From Gemmataceae bacterium (GTDB lineage Bacteria > Planctomycetota > Planctomycetia > Gemmatales > Gemmataceae), in assembly GCA_025055215.1 (NCBI GenBank), contig JANWYO010000109.1, positions 1 to 35,627 of the forward strand: DNA of 35,627 nucleotides, given 5' to 3'. The notes under the pieces were generated by a model. It had not been told where the DNA came from, made no database searches, and saw only the letters and a list, made by a program, of their open reading frames with translations. A program made the position numbers and the translations under genes. Shown one piece after another: positions 25,707-34,379 of this stretch. Numbering within the stretch: position 1 is the stretch's first letter; every line of letters begins with the position of its first letter.

Positions 25707-26330
25707 ATGAGCAAGGCTGGCACCATTTACACCGACGGCGCCGCCCGCGGCAACCCGGGACCGGCGGCCTATGCCTTCGTCATCCACCGCCCGGAATCCC
25801 CACCGATCGAAAAAGCCGATTTCCTGGGCCACGCCACCAACAACGTCGCAGAATACACCGCTCTGGTCAAAGCGCTGGAATACGCGACCCGTCTCGGAAT
25901 CCGCCGGCTGCTCATCCACAGCGACAGCGAACTCCTGGTGCGGCAAATGAACGGTCAATATCAGGTGAAAAGCAGCGACCTTCGGCCCCTATTTGAGCGG
26001 GCCAAACAGCTGTGCCGCGCCTTCGACACCGTGTCGATCATCCACGTTTCCCGCGACCAGAATCGGCGCGCCGACCAGCTGTGCAACCAGATCCTGGATC
26101 AACGCGGCGGTGCCGGCCGACCGGGACCAGCCAAGCCGACCCGTCGCAAACGAACGGCACTCCGCACCGGCGGGTGCCCCACGCGCGAGAAGGCGATCGA
26201 CTGCCTTCGGGCCGCGGCCGCGGCTTGGGCCAGGGGCAACCCCAGCAATCCCAGCCCCGAGATGGTGTGGGACCAGATCTGGAGCGTGCTGGAGGAAGAG
26301 GGGCTGGTCCGTCGGGCCTCAGTCGATTGA
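25707..26330 (+). CDS. RNase HI-like protein with C-terminal extension
   Basis: A 207-residue protein of the RNase H fold. The four catalytic acidic residues are D10 (YTDGAARGNPGP), E49 (NNVAEYTAL), D73 (HSDSELLVRQM) and D123 (NRRADQL). It resembles the bacterial/archaeal 'RNase HI/reverse-transcriptase-like' group lacking the basic protrusion handle. The family cleaves the RNA strand of RNA-DNA hybrids. After a basic linker (about 137-160) there is an extra helical region (about 160-205) that I do not recognise. ATG 25707 is chosen over an upstream in-frame start because GGGGAG lies 6 nt before it and the promoter's start point falls in between. It is monocistronic, flanked by a divergent and a convergent gene. 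Confidence 0.87.
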   Translation: MSKAGTIYTDGAARGNPGPAAYAFVIHRPESPPIEKADFLGHATNNVAEYTALVKALEYATRLGIRRLLIHSDSELLVRQMNGQYQVKSSDLRPLFERAKQLCRAFDTVSIIHVSRDQNRRADQLCNQILDQRGGAGRPGPAKPTRRKRTALRTGGCPTREKAIDCLRAAAAAWARGNPSNPSPEMVWDQIWSVLEEEGLVRRASVD

Positions 26331-26367
26331 AGCCCGGGTGCCCCGCACCAGAGACGGCGGGAGCACA

Positions 26368-26393
26368 CCCTTTTCCCCGGCCGGGGAAAAGGG
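26368..26393. terminator. Perfect 26-bp palindrome, bidirectional terminator candidate
   Basis: Two 13-bp arms (CCCTTTTCCCCGG and its complement) meet without spacer; the stem extends three more pairs after one mismatch. It lies 37 bp after the RNase HI-like stop and 7 bp after the stop of the giant gene on the opposite strand (26401). A transcript from either side forms the same hairpin with an A/T block within the stem. Confidence 0.6.
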
Positions 26394-26400
26394 CGTGAGG

Positions 26401-29400
26401 TCATTTCTTGTCGGGGCGCTTCATTTTCGCCAGCCCCTCGGTGAATTCCCGGTAGGCGTCGCGCAGTTCCGGCGGGGGCAACGCCGGGCCAGAGGTCGAA
26501 ACGTTCTTGACCTCGGTCCCCGAACCTTGGACTTGGCGTGGGCCGAGGTTTGGCAAGGGACCGCCGCGCTGAGGCCCGGTCGGCTTGTCGGACGGTGCCG
26601 CCGGGGGCTGACGCTGGAGCACGGCCTCATAGGAACGGAGGAAGCGCTCGAAGTCCTCCTTGGTCATCTTGAGTTTTTCCAGCATCTCGGGGGTGACCTG
26701 GTCGCGGAAGCGCTGGAGCTGCAATTCGCCCGGCCGTTTGGCGTGGCGCGGGTCGGGCGGCTCCGGCGGCCCCGGCTGGTCGCCCGGGCCGCGGCCGGAG
26801 GCGTCATCCCGCCGGTCCCCGCCACCACCCGGGGCACTGCCGCCAGGTTGCTGCGGCGTCCCTGGCTCGGTCCGCTGAGACCCATTCGGCTGGCCCGCGT
26901 TCGCTCCGCCGCCAGTCCGCGGCATGCCACCCTGGGGGCCGTTCGGCTGTTGTTCCCCCCTCCCTTGGCTAGGCTCCATGCCCGATGTCGGTGGCTGCGC
27001 GATCGCGTCGGCTAGCTCCTGGAGCGCCTCTTTGTCTTTCGGATCGCCCGATCGGGCCATCTCCTCCAGGGTCTTTTGCACCTTTTCCCGGTCGCCCGCC
27101 TCAATGTCCTTCGCCAAGTCCCCCTTGTCAGCCTTTCGGGTGGCTTCCGCCAGGCGCCGTCGCAGCTCGTCTCCCTTCGCGAGATCGGTGTTTTTCCGCA
27201 GCTCACCCAACGTGTGAGCTAATTCGCGGATGGCTTCCTTGCGTTTCTCCGCGTCGTCGCTCAGCAGGTTGCGCTTGAGGGCATCCGGATCCGTCGAGTT
27301 GGGCCCCTGAGAGCCTGTCGCCGTCTTCTTACCGACGCCCGGATTGTTGCCGGGCGTGGCGGAACCGCTCGGCTCCTTGGCCTCGCCCTTGACGACACCG
27401 CTGCCCGCCTGACCCGGGGCACTGCTGTCTTTCGCCTCGCCTTTGGGCGTCTGGGCCGATCCGCGGGGCGTTCCGGTGCCTTTCGGCTCGCCCTCGGGTT
27501 GCGTCGGCCGATCGCCCCCTTTGCCAGCATCCTTGGCCGCGGCCTTGGCGGATGCCGACGGCTCGCCTTTGGCCTCGCCCCGGGGGCGACCCGGTTTCTC
27601 CGCCACGTCCGTGCCCGCCCCCTTGGGCTGCCCCGGACCGTCTTTCATCGGACCCGGTTTACCTCCGTCTTTACTTTGCCCGGGGCGGCCGGCCTCCGGC
27701 TTCGGCCCCGCCTTGGCCTGCCCCGAGGAAGCATCACCCGGCTCGCGAGACGGGTTGGCCGAGGGCTGCTCTTTCGACGCCCCCGCCGCCTGCTCCCTAC
27801 CGGGCTGCGGCTTACTATCCCCGCTCCCTTCCTGGGGTGTCGATTTTGCGCTGCCGGGCCGGTCCTTGGGCTGCCCCTTGCACTGGCCGCAGGCCGCCTG
27901 GTCTTCCGGTTGCGGCTTGGCTTCGCCCGAGGGTGCCGGTTTCGGCTCGGGCGCTGCCTTCGCGTCGCCCTTCGGAGTCGGCTGCGGTTCCTCCTTGGCT
28001 GTCCCCCGCGCCTCTGGAGTCTGCCCCTTGGTGTCTTGGGACTGCTGCTTGTCCAGCTCCTCTTGAATCCTCCGTGCCTGCTCCTCCAACTCCCGTTGCT
28101 GCTCCCCTTGCCGGGCATCGTCCGGTCGAGCCTCGGGCTGCTCCGGCGTCTTGGATGTGGGTCGGTCCTCGGGCGTCGGCTGGTGCTGGGCGTTCTCTTC
28201 GTCGAGTTTCTCGTCCTGTTTCTGGGCGTGCTGTTGCTGACGCTGCTCGGCCTCCTTCTGTCGCTTCTCCTGCCGCTGGGGATCGTCAGGCTTGGCGATT
28301 TGCACCCGTTGCGTCTGGCTCCGACCGATGTTCGCCTCGGGATAGTCGCAGTTGTCCACCGCCTCCAGCCAATACTCCAGGACCATGCCCGGCTGGAGCG
28401 GCTTGGGCCGACCCTGGGCGTCCTGGAGCTGGTCCAACTTGACGAAATCCTGGTAGTCGAGGGTCTGGGGATAGGTGCCGTCGTCGAAACGGAACGACTT
28501 CCCTTCGCGGTAAGGTTTGGCTGCCAACTCGTCGCCCCCCTCGACCCGCAGGCGCAGCTGGAGTTTGGTCAGGCCAACGTCATCGACGGCCAATCCCTCC
28601 ACCTCCAAGACCCCGTTCGCCGGCAGGGAAATCTCCTGCTCCGGCTTGGTGATCTGCACGCGCGGGGCGGCGTCGCGGATGACCTTGATGCGGTAGGGCA
28701 ACGGCTCCGGGTTCTCTTCACCTTCCTTGGAGGTGAAGCGGATGACGTACTGCCCATCCCTGTCCAGCACCAGGCGGAAAAGCAGACTGTCGGGCCGATC
28801 AGGGAGTTTCTCGGCCAAGATAGGCGGTCGGCCCTCGATCAGCAGTCGGCCTTCAGCCACTTGACGGTTCGTCCGCGCGAGGATGGTGACGGCGGTGCCG
28901 CGAAGCCCTTCCAAGTTGGGGTCCCGAGTGACGACGTCGCGCCAGCGGAGGTAAGGGCGGTAGTGGTAGGTGACCTCGTAATCGGTGACCAGCGGGCCGG
29001 AACGCACCTGGACGCGGTACTCCGGCGTTTCAAAGTCGCCGCCGGTGATCTTGTACCAGAACCCATTATGCACTTGATACGCGGGCAAGCGTGTCCCCCA
29101 TTCCCGCTGCGAGTGGGGGTTGAGGAGTTCGAGCGGTCGTTCCTGCCACACTAGCTCCGACCGGGCGTAGCGGAACCGAAGTTTGAGGGCATCGGGATGG
29201 CGCGGGTCCGGCACCTTCCCCTCGACGCGAACGGCAAAATTCACCGGCTGATGAATCGGCACCACGGCGTCCCCGCCGGCCGGCTCGAGCAATTGGATTC
29301 GCGTTCGTGTGAGGATGGCCCCTTCGCGGAAGGGGACGAACGTCCGGGCCAGCAAGGAGAAAAACGGCGCAGGACGGAGGATTACGACGGTGCCGATGGC

Positions 29401-29901
29401 GGCGGCCAAGAGAGCCGCCGCCAGCCCCAGCGCGGCGAGCACCCGTCGGCTGCTGACCGCCTCCTCCACGTCGGCCTGAGCCAGGTCCCGGGCGGCACGC
29501 TGCCCAATCGCCACGCGAATCGCGGCCGGCAGCCGTTCGTCGCGCAGGTCCAGCCAGTTGACCACGCTATTCTTAGCGTCGGGCACCGTGCGCTCCAGCT
29601 CCCGGGCCGCATAGTAGGCATTGACCCGTCGGCAAAACGGTCGAATGACGCCCATCGCCAGGTAGGCTCCCGCCGCGACCACGAACGCCAAGAGCGCCGC
29701 TTGCCGCACCCCCGCGGGAAGGACCAACGAATGATCGAGAAAGATCAGGGTCAGGGTGAAGGCGAGGAGGCCCGCCAGGAAGAGCAAGACGGCCGTGGCC
29801 ACGTCGTACAGCCGAATCCGCTGCCGGACACGGGCCAATTCTGCCTCGATGTACGCTTCGTGCCGCGTTGCAGGCTTTGCGGGCTCGGCGACGACGGCCA
29901 T
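26401..29901 (-). CDS. Giant planctomycete membrane protein with low-complexity tail (DUF4175-like layout)
   Basis: A 1166-residue protein. Transmembrane helices lie at about residues 35-58, 66-87 and 153-174; a beta-rich extracytoplasmic part follows (about 180-530). Then comes a Gln/Glu/Lys coiled-coil-prone stretch (about 540-640), a Pro/Lys/Gly/Glu/Ala-rich linker to about 867 with one isolated CGQC, a charged helical segment (about 868-967), a Gly/Pro/Asn linker and a short ordered end (VTPEMLEKLKMTKEDFERFL). The topology recalls DUF4175 proteins. Homologues I recall in planctomycetes lie near MoxR/DUF58/VWA genes, none of which is here. GGGGGAG is 5 nt before ATG 29901 and a TATAAT box lies at 29945-29950. 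Function unknown; a cell-envelope scaffold is a guess. Confidence 0.8.
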   Translation of the reverse strand: MAVVAEPAKPATRHEAYIEAELARVRQRIRLYDVATAVLLFLAGLLAFTLTLIFLDHSLVLPAGVRQAALLAFVVAAGAYLAMGVIRPFCRRVNAYYAARELERTVPDAKNSVVNWLDLRDERLPAAIRVAIGQRAARDLAQADVEEAVSSRRVLAALGLAAALLAAAIGTVVILRPAPFFSLLARTFVPFREGAILTRTRIQLLEPAGGDAVVPIHQPVNFAVRVEGKVPDPRHPDALKLRFRYARSELVWQERPLELLNPHSQREWGTRLPAYQVHNGFWYKITGGDFETPEYRVQVRSGPLVTDYEVTYHYRPYLRWRDVVTRDPNLEGLRGTAVTILARTNRQVAEGRLLIEGRPPILAEKLPDRPDSLLFRLVLDRDGQYVIRFTSKEGEENPEPLPYRIKVIRDAAPRVQITKPEQEISLPANGVLEVEGLAVDDVGLTKLQLRLRVEGGDELAAKPYREGKSFRFDDGTYPQTLDYQDFVKLDQLQDAQGRPKPLQPGMVLEYWLEAVDNCDYPEANIGRSQTQRVQIAKPDDPQRQEKRQKEAEQRQQQHAQKQDEKLDEENAQHQPTPEDRPTSKTPEQPEARPDDARQGEQQRELEEQARRIQEELDKQQSQDTKGQTPEARGTAKEEPQPTPKGDAKAAPEPKPAPSGEAKPQPEDQAACGQCKGQPKDRPGSAKSTPQEGSGDSKPQPGREQAAGASKEQPSANPSREPGDASSGQAKAGPKPEAGRPGQSKDGGKPGPMKDGPGQPKGAGTDVAEKPGRPRGEAKGEPSASAKAAAKDAGKGGDRPTQPEGEPKGTGTPRGSAQTPKGEAKDSSAPGQAGSGVVKGEAKEPSGSATPGNNPGVGKKTATGSQGPNSTDPDALKRNLLSDDAEKRKEAIRELAHTLGELRKNTDLAKGDELRRRLAEATRKADKGDLAKDIEAGDREKVQKTLEEMARSGDPKDKEALQELADAIAQPPTSGMEPSQGRGEQQPNGPQGGMPRTGGGANAGQPNGSQRTEPGTPQQPGGSAPGGGGDRRDDASGRGPGDQPGPPEPPDPRHAKRPGELQLQRFRDQVTPEMLEKLKMTKEDFERFLRSYEAVLQRQPPAAPSDKPTGPQRGGPLPNLGPRQVQGSGTEVKNVSTSGPALPPPELRDAYREFTEGLAKMKRPDKK

Positions 29902-29944
29902 GGCTGCTCCCCCTGAGTTGGCAGGTCTGGAACCGACCTTCCTA

Positions 29945-29950
29945 ATTATA
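29945..29950 (-). promoter_or_regulatory. TATAAT -10 box of the giant membrane protein gene
   Basis: A perfect TATAAT on the minus strand, 43 bp before ATG 29901, in an otherwise GC-rich 124-bp gap. The -35 position holds GGTCCA, far from consensus, so activator help or a different sigma factor is possible. Confidence 0.45.
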
Positions 29951-30025
29951 CCCCGCTGACTGGGGCGTGGACCGCGAAAAGGTTGAAGGTGCGGCGAAGG
30001 CAGGAACCTGTTGGGCTTCCTGCTC

Positions 30026-31483
30026 TCACGTCTTCAAGATGGCCCGCATGTTTCGCCGATACACCTCGCCCCCCGATTGACTGTAGGGATTCACGCCCAT
30101 CAGTCGGCCTTCGATCACGGAGGCCAGCATCAGCATTTGCATCAGCTGGCCGATGGTGTGTTCAGAGAGGGTAGGGAGGACGAGATCGGCCGTCGGACGG
30201 GCAACATCGGCATAAGCGGTGTTGGCCCCGCGCAAGGCGGCCGACAACAAGTCGGGCAAGGTCTTGCGATTGAGGGCGTTCAGCTCGTCCTGGTTATAGT
30301 CCGACATGCTGATGGCCAATGGCGGCGTCCGCGGCGTGCGGAGGACCAGGTTGTTGATGACCTTATCGCGGGCGCCCTCTTGCAGCAGTTGTCCGTGGGT
30401 GTGCAGGTCGCGGGTCTGCACCAGCGTCAGCGGCGTGGGGCCGCGGCCATGCTTGCCCAAACTCTCCGCCACCAGCTGGGCGTACCAGCGTCCCAAGGCC
30501 TCCAACTTGCTCGACCAGACCGCCAGCACGCGAATGCTCTTGCCCAGCTCCTCGGTCATCAGGTAGTTGACGGCGGCGAATTGCAGCACGGGATTGCGGT
30601 CGAACGGCTCCTCGAGGAAGCGCCGCGTCATGGCTGCCGCCCCTAGTAAGAGGGCCCGCACGTCCAACCCCATGACCGCCGCCGGCAGCAGGCCGGCCGG
30701 CGTGAAGACCGAAAATCGGCTGCCGACCCGCTCGGGGATGGTCAAAATGTCCTCCTCGGCCACACGGATGGCCCGGGCGAGGTTGCGCAGCCGGCTGTTC
30801 TCACCAGTGATGGGCACGATCAGCCGGTGCAACAGGTCGGAGCGTGCCCCGTAGAACTTGGCCGCCTCCTTGTAAAACACCCGGAAGGCGACGCTGGTCT
30901 CCAGCGAATCGCCGGATTTGCTGATGACGATAATTCCCCAACGCTCGTCGCGCAGCTCGGAATCAACGCAGGTGGCTTCCAAGAGATCGACCAACTCCTG
31001 GAGCGCGTCGGTGTCTAGGTTGTCGCCTTTGAAGTAGACCCGGGGCACCCCCAGGCGGGCCTTGAGCGGAAGCTCATTGTGGTGCGTATGGCACAGGGCC
31101 TGGAACAAGGCCTGTGCTCCCAAGGTCGAGCCGCCAGTGCCGAGGACCAGGACCCGATCGACTTGCTCGCGCAGGCGCTGGGCCACGGCGAGCACGCGGC
31201 CAAGCTCGCTCGCCTCACCCCGGCGGCGGTGCATGTCGAGCAGCCGCTGCGGCAAGTCGATGAAGCCGGAGTCCAGCGGCTGCATCTCCAATGGCACCTG
31301 CTGCAACTCGCGCTCGATGGCGACCTGACTCTTGACCTGCATCAGCTGCGGCACCAAGGCCTTCAGCCGGGCGGCTGCCAGGTAGTGCTTGGCACGCAGT
31401 TCGGCGACGGCATTCCACTCCTCGTGAGACGGAATGAGCAGGGACTGATATTCATAACTGACGGCTTCATCCGGGAGTTGCAT
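30026..31483 (-). CDS. pgi: Glucose-6-phosphate isomerase
   Basis: A 485-residue phosphoglucose isomerase that interconverts glucose 6-phosphate and fructose 6-phosphate. Signatures in order: LVLGTGGSTLGAQAL, the phosphate-binding VISKSGDSLETSVAF, VGSRFSVFTPAGLLPAA (PGI signature region), YAQLVAESLGK with the catalytic glutamate, and TRDLHTHGQLLQEG with a histidine where the ring-opening His lies. At the C-terminus the segment usually reading GVEAYKKNM is GGEVYRRNM, so the conserved catalytic lysine position appears to be R476. It may be active with Arg, or be a divergent paralogue. The ribosome site before ATG 31483 is weak. Divergent from apgM across 140 bp. Confidence 0.88.
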   Translation of the reverse strand: MQLPDEAVSYEYQSLLIPSHEEWNAVAELRAKHYLAAARLKALVPQLMQVKSQVAIERELQQVPLEMQPLDSGFIDLPQRLLDMHRRRGEASELGRVLAVAQRLREQVDRVLVLGTGGSTLGAQALFQALCHTHHNELPLKARLGVPRVYFKGDNLDTDALQELVDLLEATCVDSELRDERWGIIVISKSGDSLETSVAFRVFYKEAAKFYGARSDLLHRLIVPITGENSRLRNLARAIRVAEEDILTIPERVGSRFSVFTPAGLLPAAVMGLDVRALLLGAAAMTRRFLEEPFDRNPVLQFAAVNYLMTEELGKSIRVLAVWSSKLEALGRWYAQLVAESLGKHGRGPTPLTLVQTRDLHTHGQLLQEGARDKVINNLVLRTPRTPPLAISMSDYNQDELNALNRKTLPDLLSAALRGANTAYADVARPTADLVLPTLSEHTIGQLMQMLMLASVIEGRLMGVNPYSQSGGEVYRRNMRAILKT

Positions 31484-31531
31484 GGCGGAATCGGCTTTCG
31501 ACAGTGGCGGTGCGCTGGGACCGGTTCAGCC

Positions 31532-31558
31532 CGCCGCGTTGCGGGCCGCAACGCGGCG
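31532..31558. promoter_or_regulatory. 27-bp perfect palindrome between pgi and apgM
   Basis: Arms CGCCGCGTTGCGG (31532-31544) and its complement (31546-31558) surround a single base. It sits midway in the divergent intergenic region, about 50 bp from pgi and 65 bp from apgM. As DNA it could bind a dimeric regulator; as RNA it would form a 12-bp hairpin in a leader. Confidence 0.45.
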
Positions 31559-31623
31559 TCGGCCGGCGCGGCCTTCGGGCGATATTACTGTACTCCCACG
31601 GCTGACGCGGGTAAACTCCTGCC

Positions 31624-32829
31624 ATGAACATTCATGACCTGATCCGTGAGCTGCAAGAGCCCAACGACAGCAAAATCGTCCTCCTGGTGGCGGACGGCCT
31701 GGGCGGCCTCCCCCTCGAGCCCGGGGGCAAGACCGAGCTGGAGTCGGCCCGCACCCCCAACCTCGACGCCTGCGTCCGCGAGGGGGTTTGTGGCCTGAGC
31801 ATCCCCGTCCTCCCAGGCATCACCCCGGGCAGTGGTCCCGGACACCTCGCCCTGTTTGGCTATGACCCCCTCCAGTACCGCATCGGCCGCGGCATCCTCG
31901 AAGCCCTGGGCATCAACTTCGAGGTCGGTCCCCGCGACGTCGCCGTCCGCGGCAACTTCGTCACCGTCGACGACGCCGGCCGCATCACCGACCGCCGCGC
32001 CGGCCGGCCTCCCACCGAGCGCTGCGTCGCCATGTGCCGCAAGCTCCAGACCATCCGCGTCCCCGGCGTTGACATCTTCGTCGAACCGGTGCGGGAACAC
32101 CGCTTTGTCGTCGTTTTTCGCGGCGACCAGCTGGGCGATGCGGTCAACGACACCGATCCGCAACAAACCGGCGTGCCGCCGCTGCCAGCACGCGGTGCCG
32201 ATCCGCCGTCGGAAACTACGGCCCACATAGTCAACCAGTTCGTCGCCGAGGCCGCCCGTGTCCTGCGGGACGACGCCCCGACCAACATGGTGACGCTCCG
32301 CGGCTTCGCCCGCTATCCCAAGATCGCCACCATGCACGAGGTCTACGGCGTTCGACCGGTGGCCATTGCCGTCTACCCGATGTACAAGGGGCTGGCTCGC
32401 CTCGTGGGGATGACCGTGGCCGACGCCGGCAGCACCCTGGCCGACCAGGTCGAGACCCTCCGCCGCCTCTGGGACCAGTTCGACTTCTTTTTCCTCCACT
32501 TCAAATACACCGACAGCACCGGCGAGGACGGCAACTTTGCCGCCAAGGTGGAGATGATCGAACGGCTCGACGCCGAGTTGCCACGGATTCGCGCCCTGGG
32601 GCCGGACGTCTTGATCGTCACGGGCGATCACAGCACGCCAAGCAAGTTGCGCAGCCACAGCTGGCACCCGGTGCCGACACTCTTGTGGTCGCGGACCTGC
32701 CGGCCGGATGCCGTGACCGAGTTCGGCGAAACCTATTGCCTGCGGGGTGGCTTGGGTCAGATACCGGCCATGTACCTGATGCCGCTGGCCTTGGCGCACG
32801 CCGGCCGCCTCGGCAAGTACGGGGCGTGA
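31624..32829 (+). CDS. apgM: 2,3-bisphosphoglycerate-independent phosphoglycerate mutase, archaeal type
   Basis: A 401-residue ApgM-type enzyme of the alkaline phosphatase superfamily, interconverting 3- and 2-phosphoglycerate with two metal ions. Visible are the first metal motif LLVADGLGGLP (20-30), the nucleophilic serine in ITPGSGPGHLALFGYDP, the LHFKYTDSTGEDGNF region, and the second metal cluster LIVTGDHSTPS followed by HSWHPVP. Length and the GSGPGHLALFGYDP motif separate it from the ~510-residue bacterial GpmI. ATG 31624 begins at a typical distance before the metal motif, but its ribosome site is poor. It is divergent from pgi, so two glycolytic genes share one control region. Confidence 0.92.
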   Translation: MNIHDLIRELQEPNDSKIVLLVADGLGGLPLEPGGKTELESARTPNLDACVREGVCGLSIPVLPGITPGSGPGHLALFGYDPLQYRIGRGILEALGINFEVGPRDVAVRGNFVTVDDAGRITDRRAGRPPTERCVAMCRKLQTIRVPGVDIFVEPVREHRFVVVFRGDQLGDAVNDTDPQQTGVPPLPARGADPPSETTAHIVNQFVAEAARVLRDDAPTNMVTLRGFARYPKIATMHEVYGVRPVAIAVYPMYKGLARLVGMTVADAGSTLADQVETLRRLWDQFDFFFLHFKYTDSTGEDGNFAAKVEMIERLDAELPRIRALGPDVLIVTGDHSTPSKLRSHSWHPVPTLLWSRTCRPDAVTEFGETYCLRGGLGQIPAMYLMPLALAHAGRLGKYGA

Positions 32830-32854
32830 GGCGTGTCCTGCCCTGTTGGCTCGC

Positions 32855-34255
32855 TCAGCCGAAGACCCGGTGGATCACTTCGCCTCGACTGAAGGGAATC
32901 GGCCGACCGAGCGTGTCGTGAAGCTCGGTATCCGGAGGCAGGCCGAGGCAATGGAAGATGGTGGCGGCAAGGTCCTGGGGCTGGACGCGGCCATCGCGTG
33001 GCTGGCCGCCGATGGCGTCGGAAGCGCCGAGGACCTGGCCGCCGCGGACCCCCCCGCCGGCCAGGGCCACCGAGAAGACATGGCCCCAATGGTCCCGGCC
33101 ACCGTTCTTGTTGATCCGCGGAGTGCGGCCAAACTCGCCCGCCAGCACCACCAGTGTTTCGTCGAGCAGGCCGCGGTCCGACAGGTCTTCCAACAGCGCC
33201 GAGTATGCGGCATCAAACGGGGGCATCAGCTTTTGCCGCAGGTAGTATTCGTTCTTCCGGTGGGTGTCCCACATGGGGCTGGAGTCATCGTTGTCCTTGT
33301 CGCGAGTCCAATTCACTTGGACCAGCGAGACGCCAGCCTCGACCAGCCGCCGGGCGAGGAGCACGCTTTGGCCGAAGCGGTGTCGGCCGTATCGATCGCG
33401 GAGCTTGGGCGGCTCGCGTTCCAGGTCGAAGGCCTGCCGGGCTTGGGGCGACCGCAGGAGATCAAAAGCCTGTTGCATCAAGGCATCGTGCGGCAGCAAG
33501 GCCCCTTGACGAGACAGGGAGTCAAAATGGCGGTTGATCTGGGCCCACAGCGACTGCCGCTGCTGCAACCGCAGCGGTGGCAGCTCCGAACTGAGGGACA
33601 GGCCGGCGATTTGAAAGTTCGGCTCATTGGGGTCGCAGTGCAGCAGCCAGGGGTTGGCGCTCCGACCGAGGAAGCCGGCGTCCTGGCCGGGCCAGGGAAT
33701 GCCGCCGGTGTTCCAAAGGTGCTCCGGCAACGTCACGGCCGCCGGCAGCAAGCCGCGGGGTCGGCGTAATTTCCGGATCACCGCGCCAAGCGTGGGATGA
33801 TCGTTGGGTGGACCCGGCTTGGCGTTTTCCACGTTCGTCGGAACGTGGGGATACCCCGTCAACATCCAATAGCCGCTGGACGAGTGGGCGTTGTCGTTGG
33901 TCGAGACGGCCCGAAGGACGCAGCATTTGTCGGCGACCCGGGCGGTACGGGGCATCAACTCCCCGACATAAAGACCTGGAACAACGCTGGGGATCGGCTT
34001 GAGATCGCCCCGGATTTCACTCGGGGCGTCGGGCTTAGGGTCCCAAGTTTCGTGCTGAGGCGGCCCGCCGGTGAGGAACAGAAAGATGCACGCCTTGGCC
34101 TTGCCAAACGTCCGGTCGCCTGTCGCCGGGCCTCGGGCCGCCCGCAACAGGGTCGGCCAGGACAATCCGAGGGTACCGATGCCCCCGATCCGCAACATCT
34201 CACGACGCGTCAGCCCGTCGCAGAGACGCTGCCCGGTCGTTTCCAGTCGGAACAT
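32855..34255 (-). CDS. DUF1501 family Tat-exported protein
   Basis: A 466-residue DUF1501 protein, very common in planctomycetes, with an alkaline-phosphatase/sulfatase-like core. The N-terminus has a twin-arginine motif (LTRREMLRIGG, about residues 15-25). Recognisable stretches are IFLFLTGGPPQHETWDPKP, NDNAHSSSGYWMLTG, LVQVNWTRD, and VLAGEFGRTPRINKNGGRDHWGHVFS with its conserved acidic and His residues. AGGAGG lies 6 nt before ATG 34255. DUF1501 genes normally follow a DUF1549/DUF1553 cytochrome gene (PSD1 type); none is present here. It overlaps no gene and is convergent with apgM (25-bp gap). Molecular function is not established. Confidence 0.92.
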   Translation of the reverse strand: MFRLETTGQRLCDGLTRREMLRIGGIGTLGLSWPTLLRAARGPATGDRTFGKAKACIFLFLTGGPPQHETWDPKPDAPSEIRGDLKPIPSVVPGLYVGELMPRTARVADKCCVLRAVSTNDNAHSSSGYWMLTGYPHVPTNVENAKPGPPNDHPTLGAVIRKLRRPRGLLPAAVTLPEHLWNTGGIPWPGQDAGFLGRSANPWLLHCDPNEPNFQIAGLSLSSELPPLRLQQRQSLWAQINRHFDSLSRQGALLPHDALMQQAFDLLRSPQARQAFDLEREPPKLRDRYGRHRFGQSVLLARRLVEAGVSLVQVNWTRDKDNDDSSPMWDTHRKNEYYLRQKLMPPFDAAYSALLEDLSDRGLLDETLVVLAGEFGRTPRINKNGGRDHWGHVFSVALAGGGVRGGQVLGASDAIGGQPRDGRVQPQDLAATIFHCLGLPPDTELHDTLGRPIPFSRGEVIHRVFG

Positions 34256-34379
34256 GGGCGTCCTCCTGTTTGTGGCACTGGGTGAACTTATTCGTGCCGC
34301 GGGCGAGTAGCTCGGGGAACGTCGTGACGGCTTCGCGGTTGGCAGCGTTGGAGGGTTAGTTTGGCCAGACCACGCCTAT

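Noticed and set aside
27310-28290. Repetitive low-complexity tract considered as a CRISPR or tandem repeat array
   Set aside because: No regular repeat-spacer period; it is in-frame Pro/Lys/Gly/Glu coding sequence.
27499-29154. Long plus-strand open frame opposite the giant gene, rich in Leu/Arg/Gly
   Set aside because: Antisense shadow of the low-complexity region; no start signal or recognisable motif.
31585-32799. Minus-strand open frame of 404 codons opposite apgM
   Set aside because: Shadow frame; apgM has complete catalytic motifs on the plus strand.
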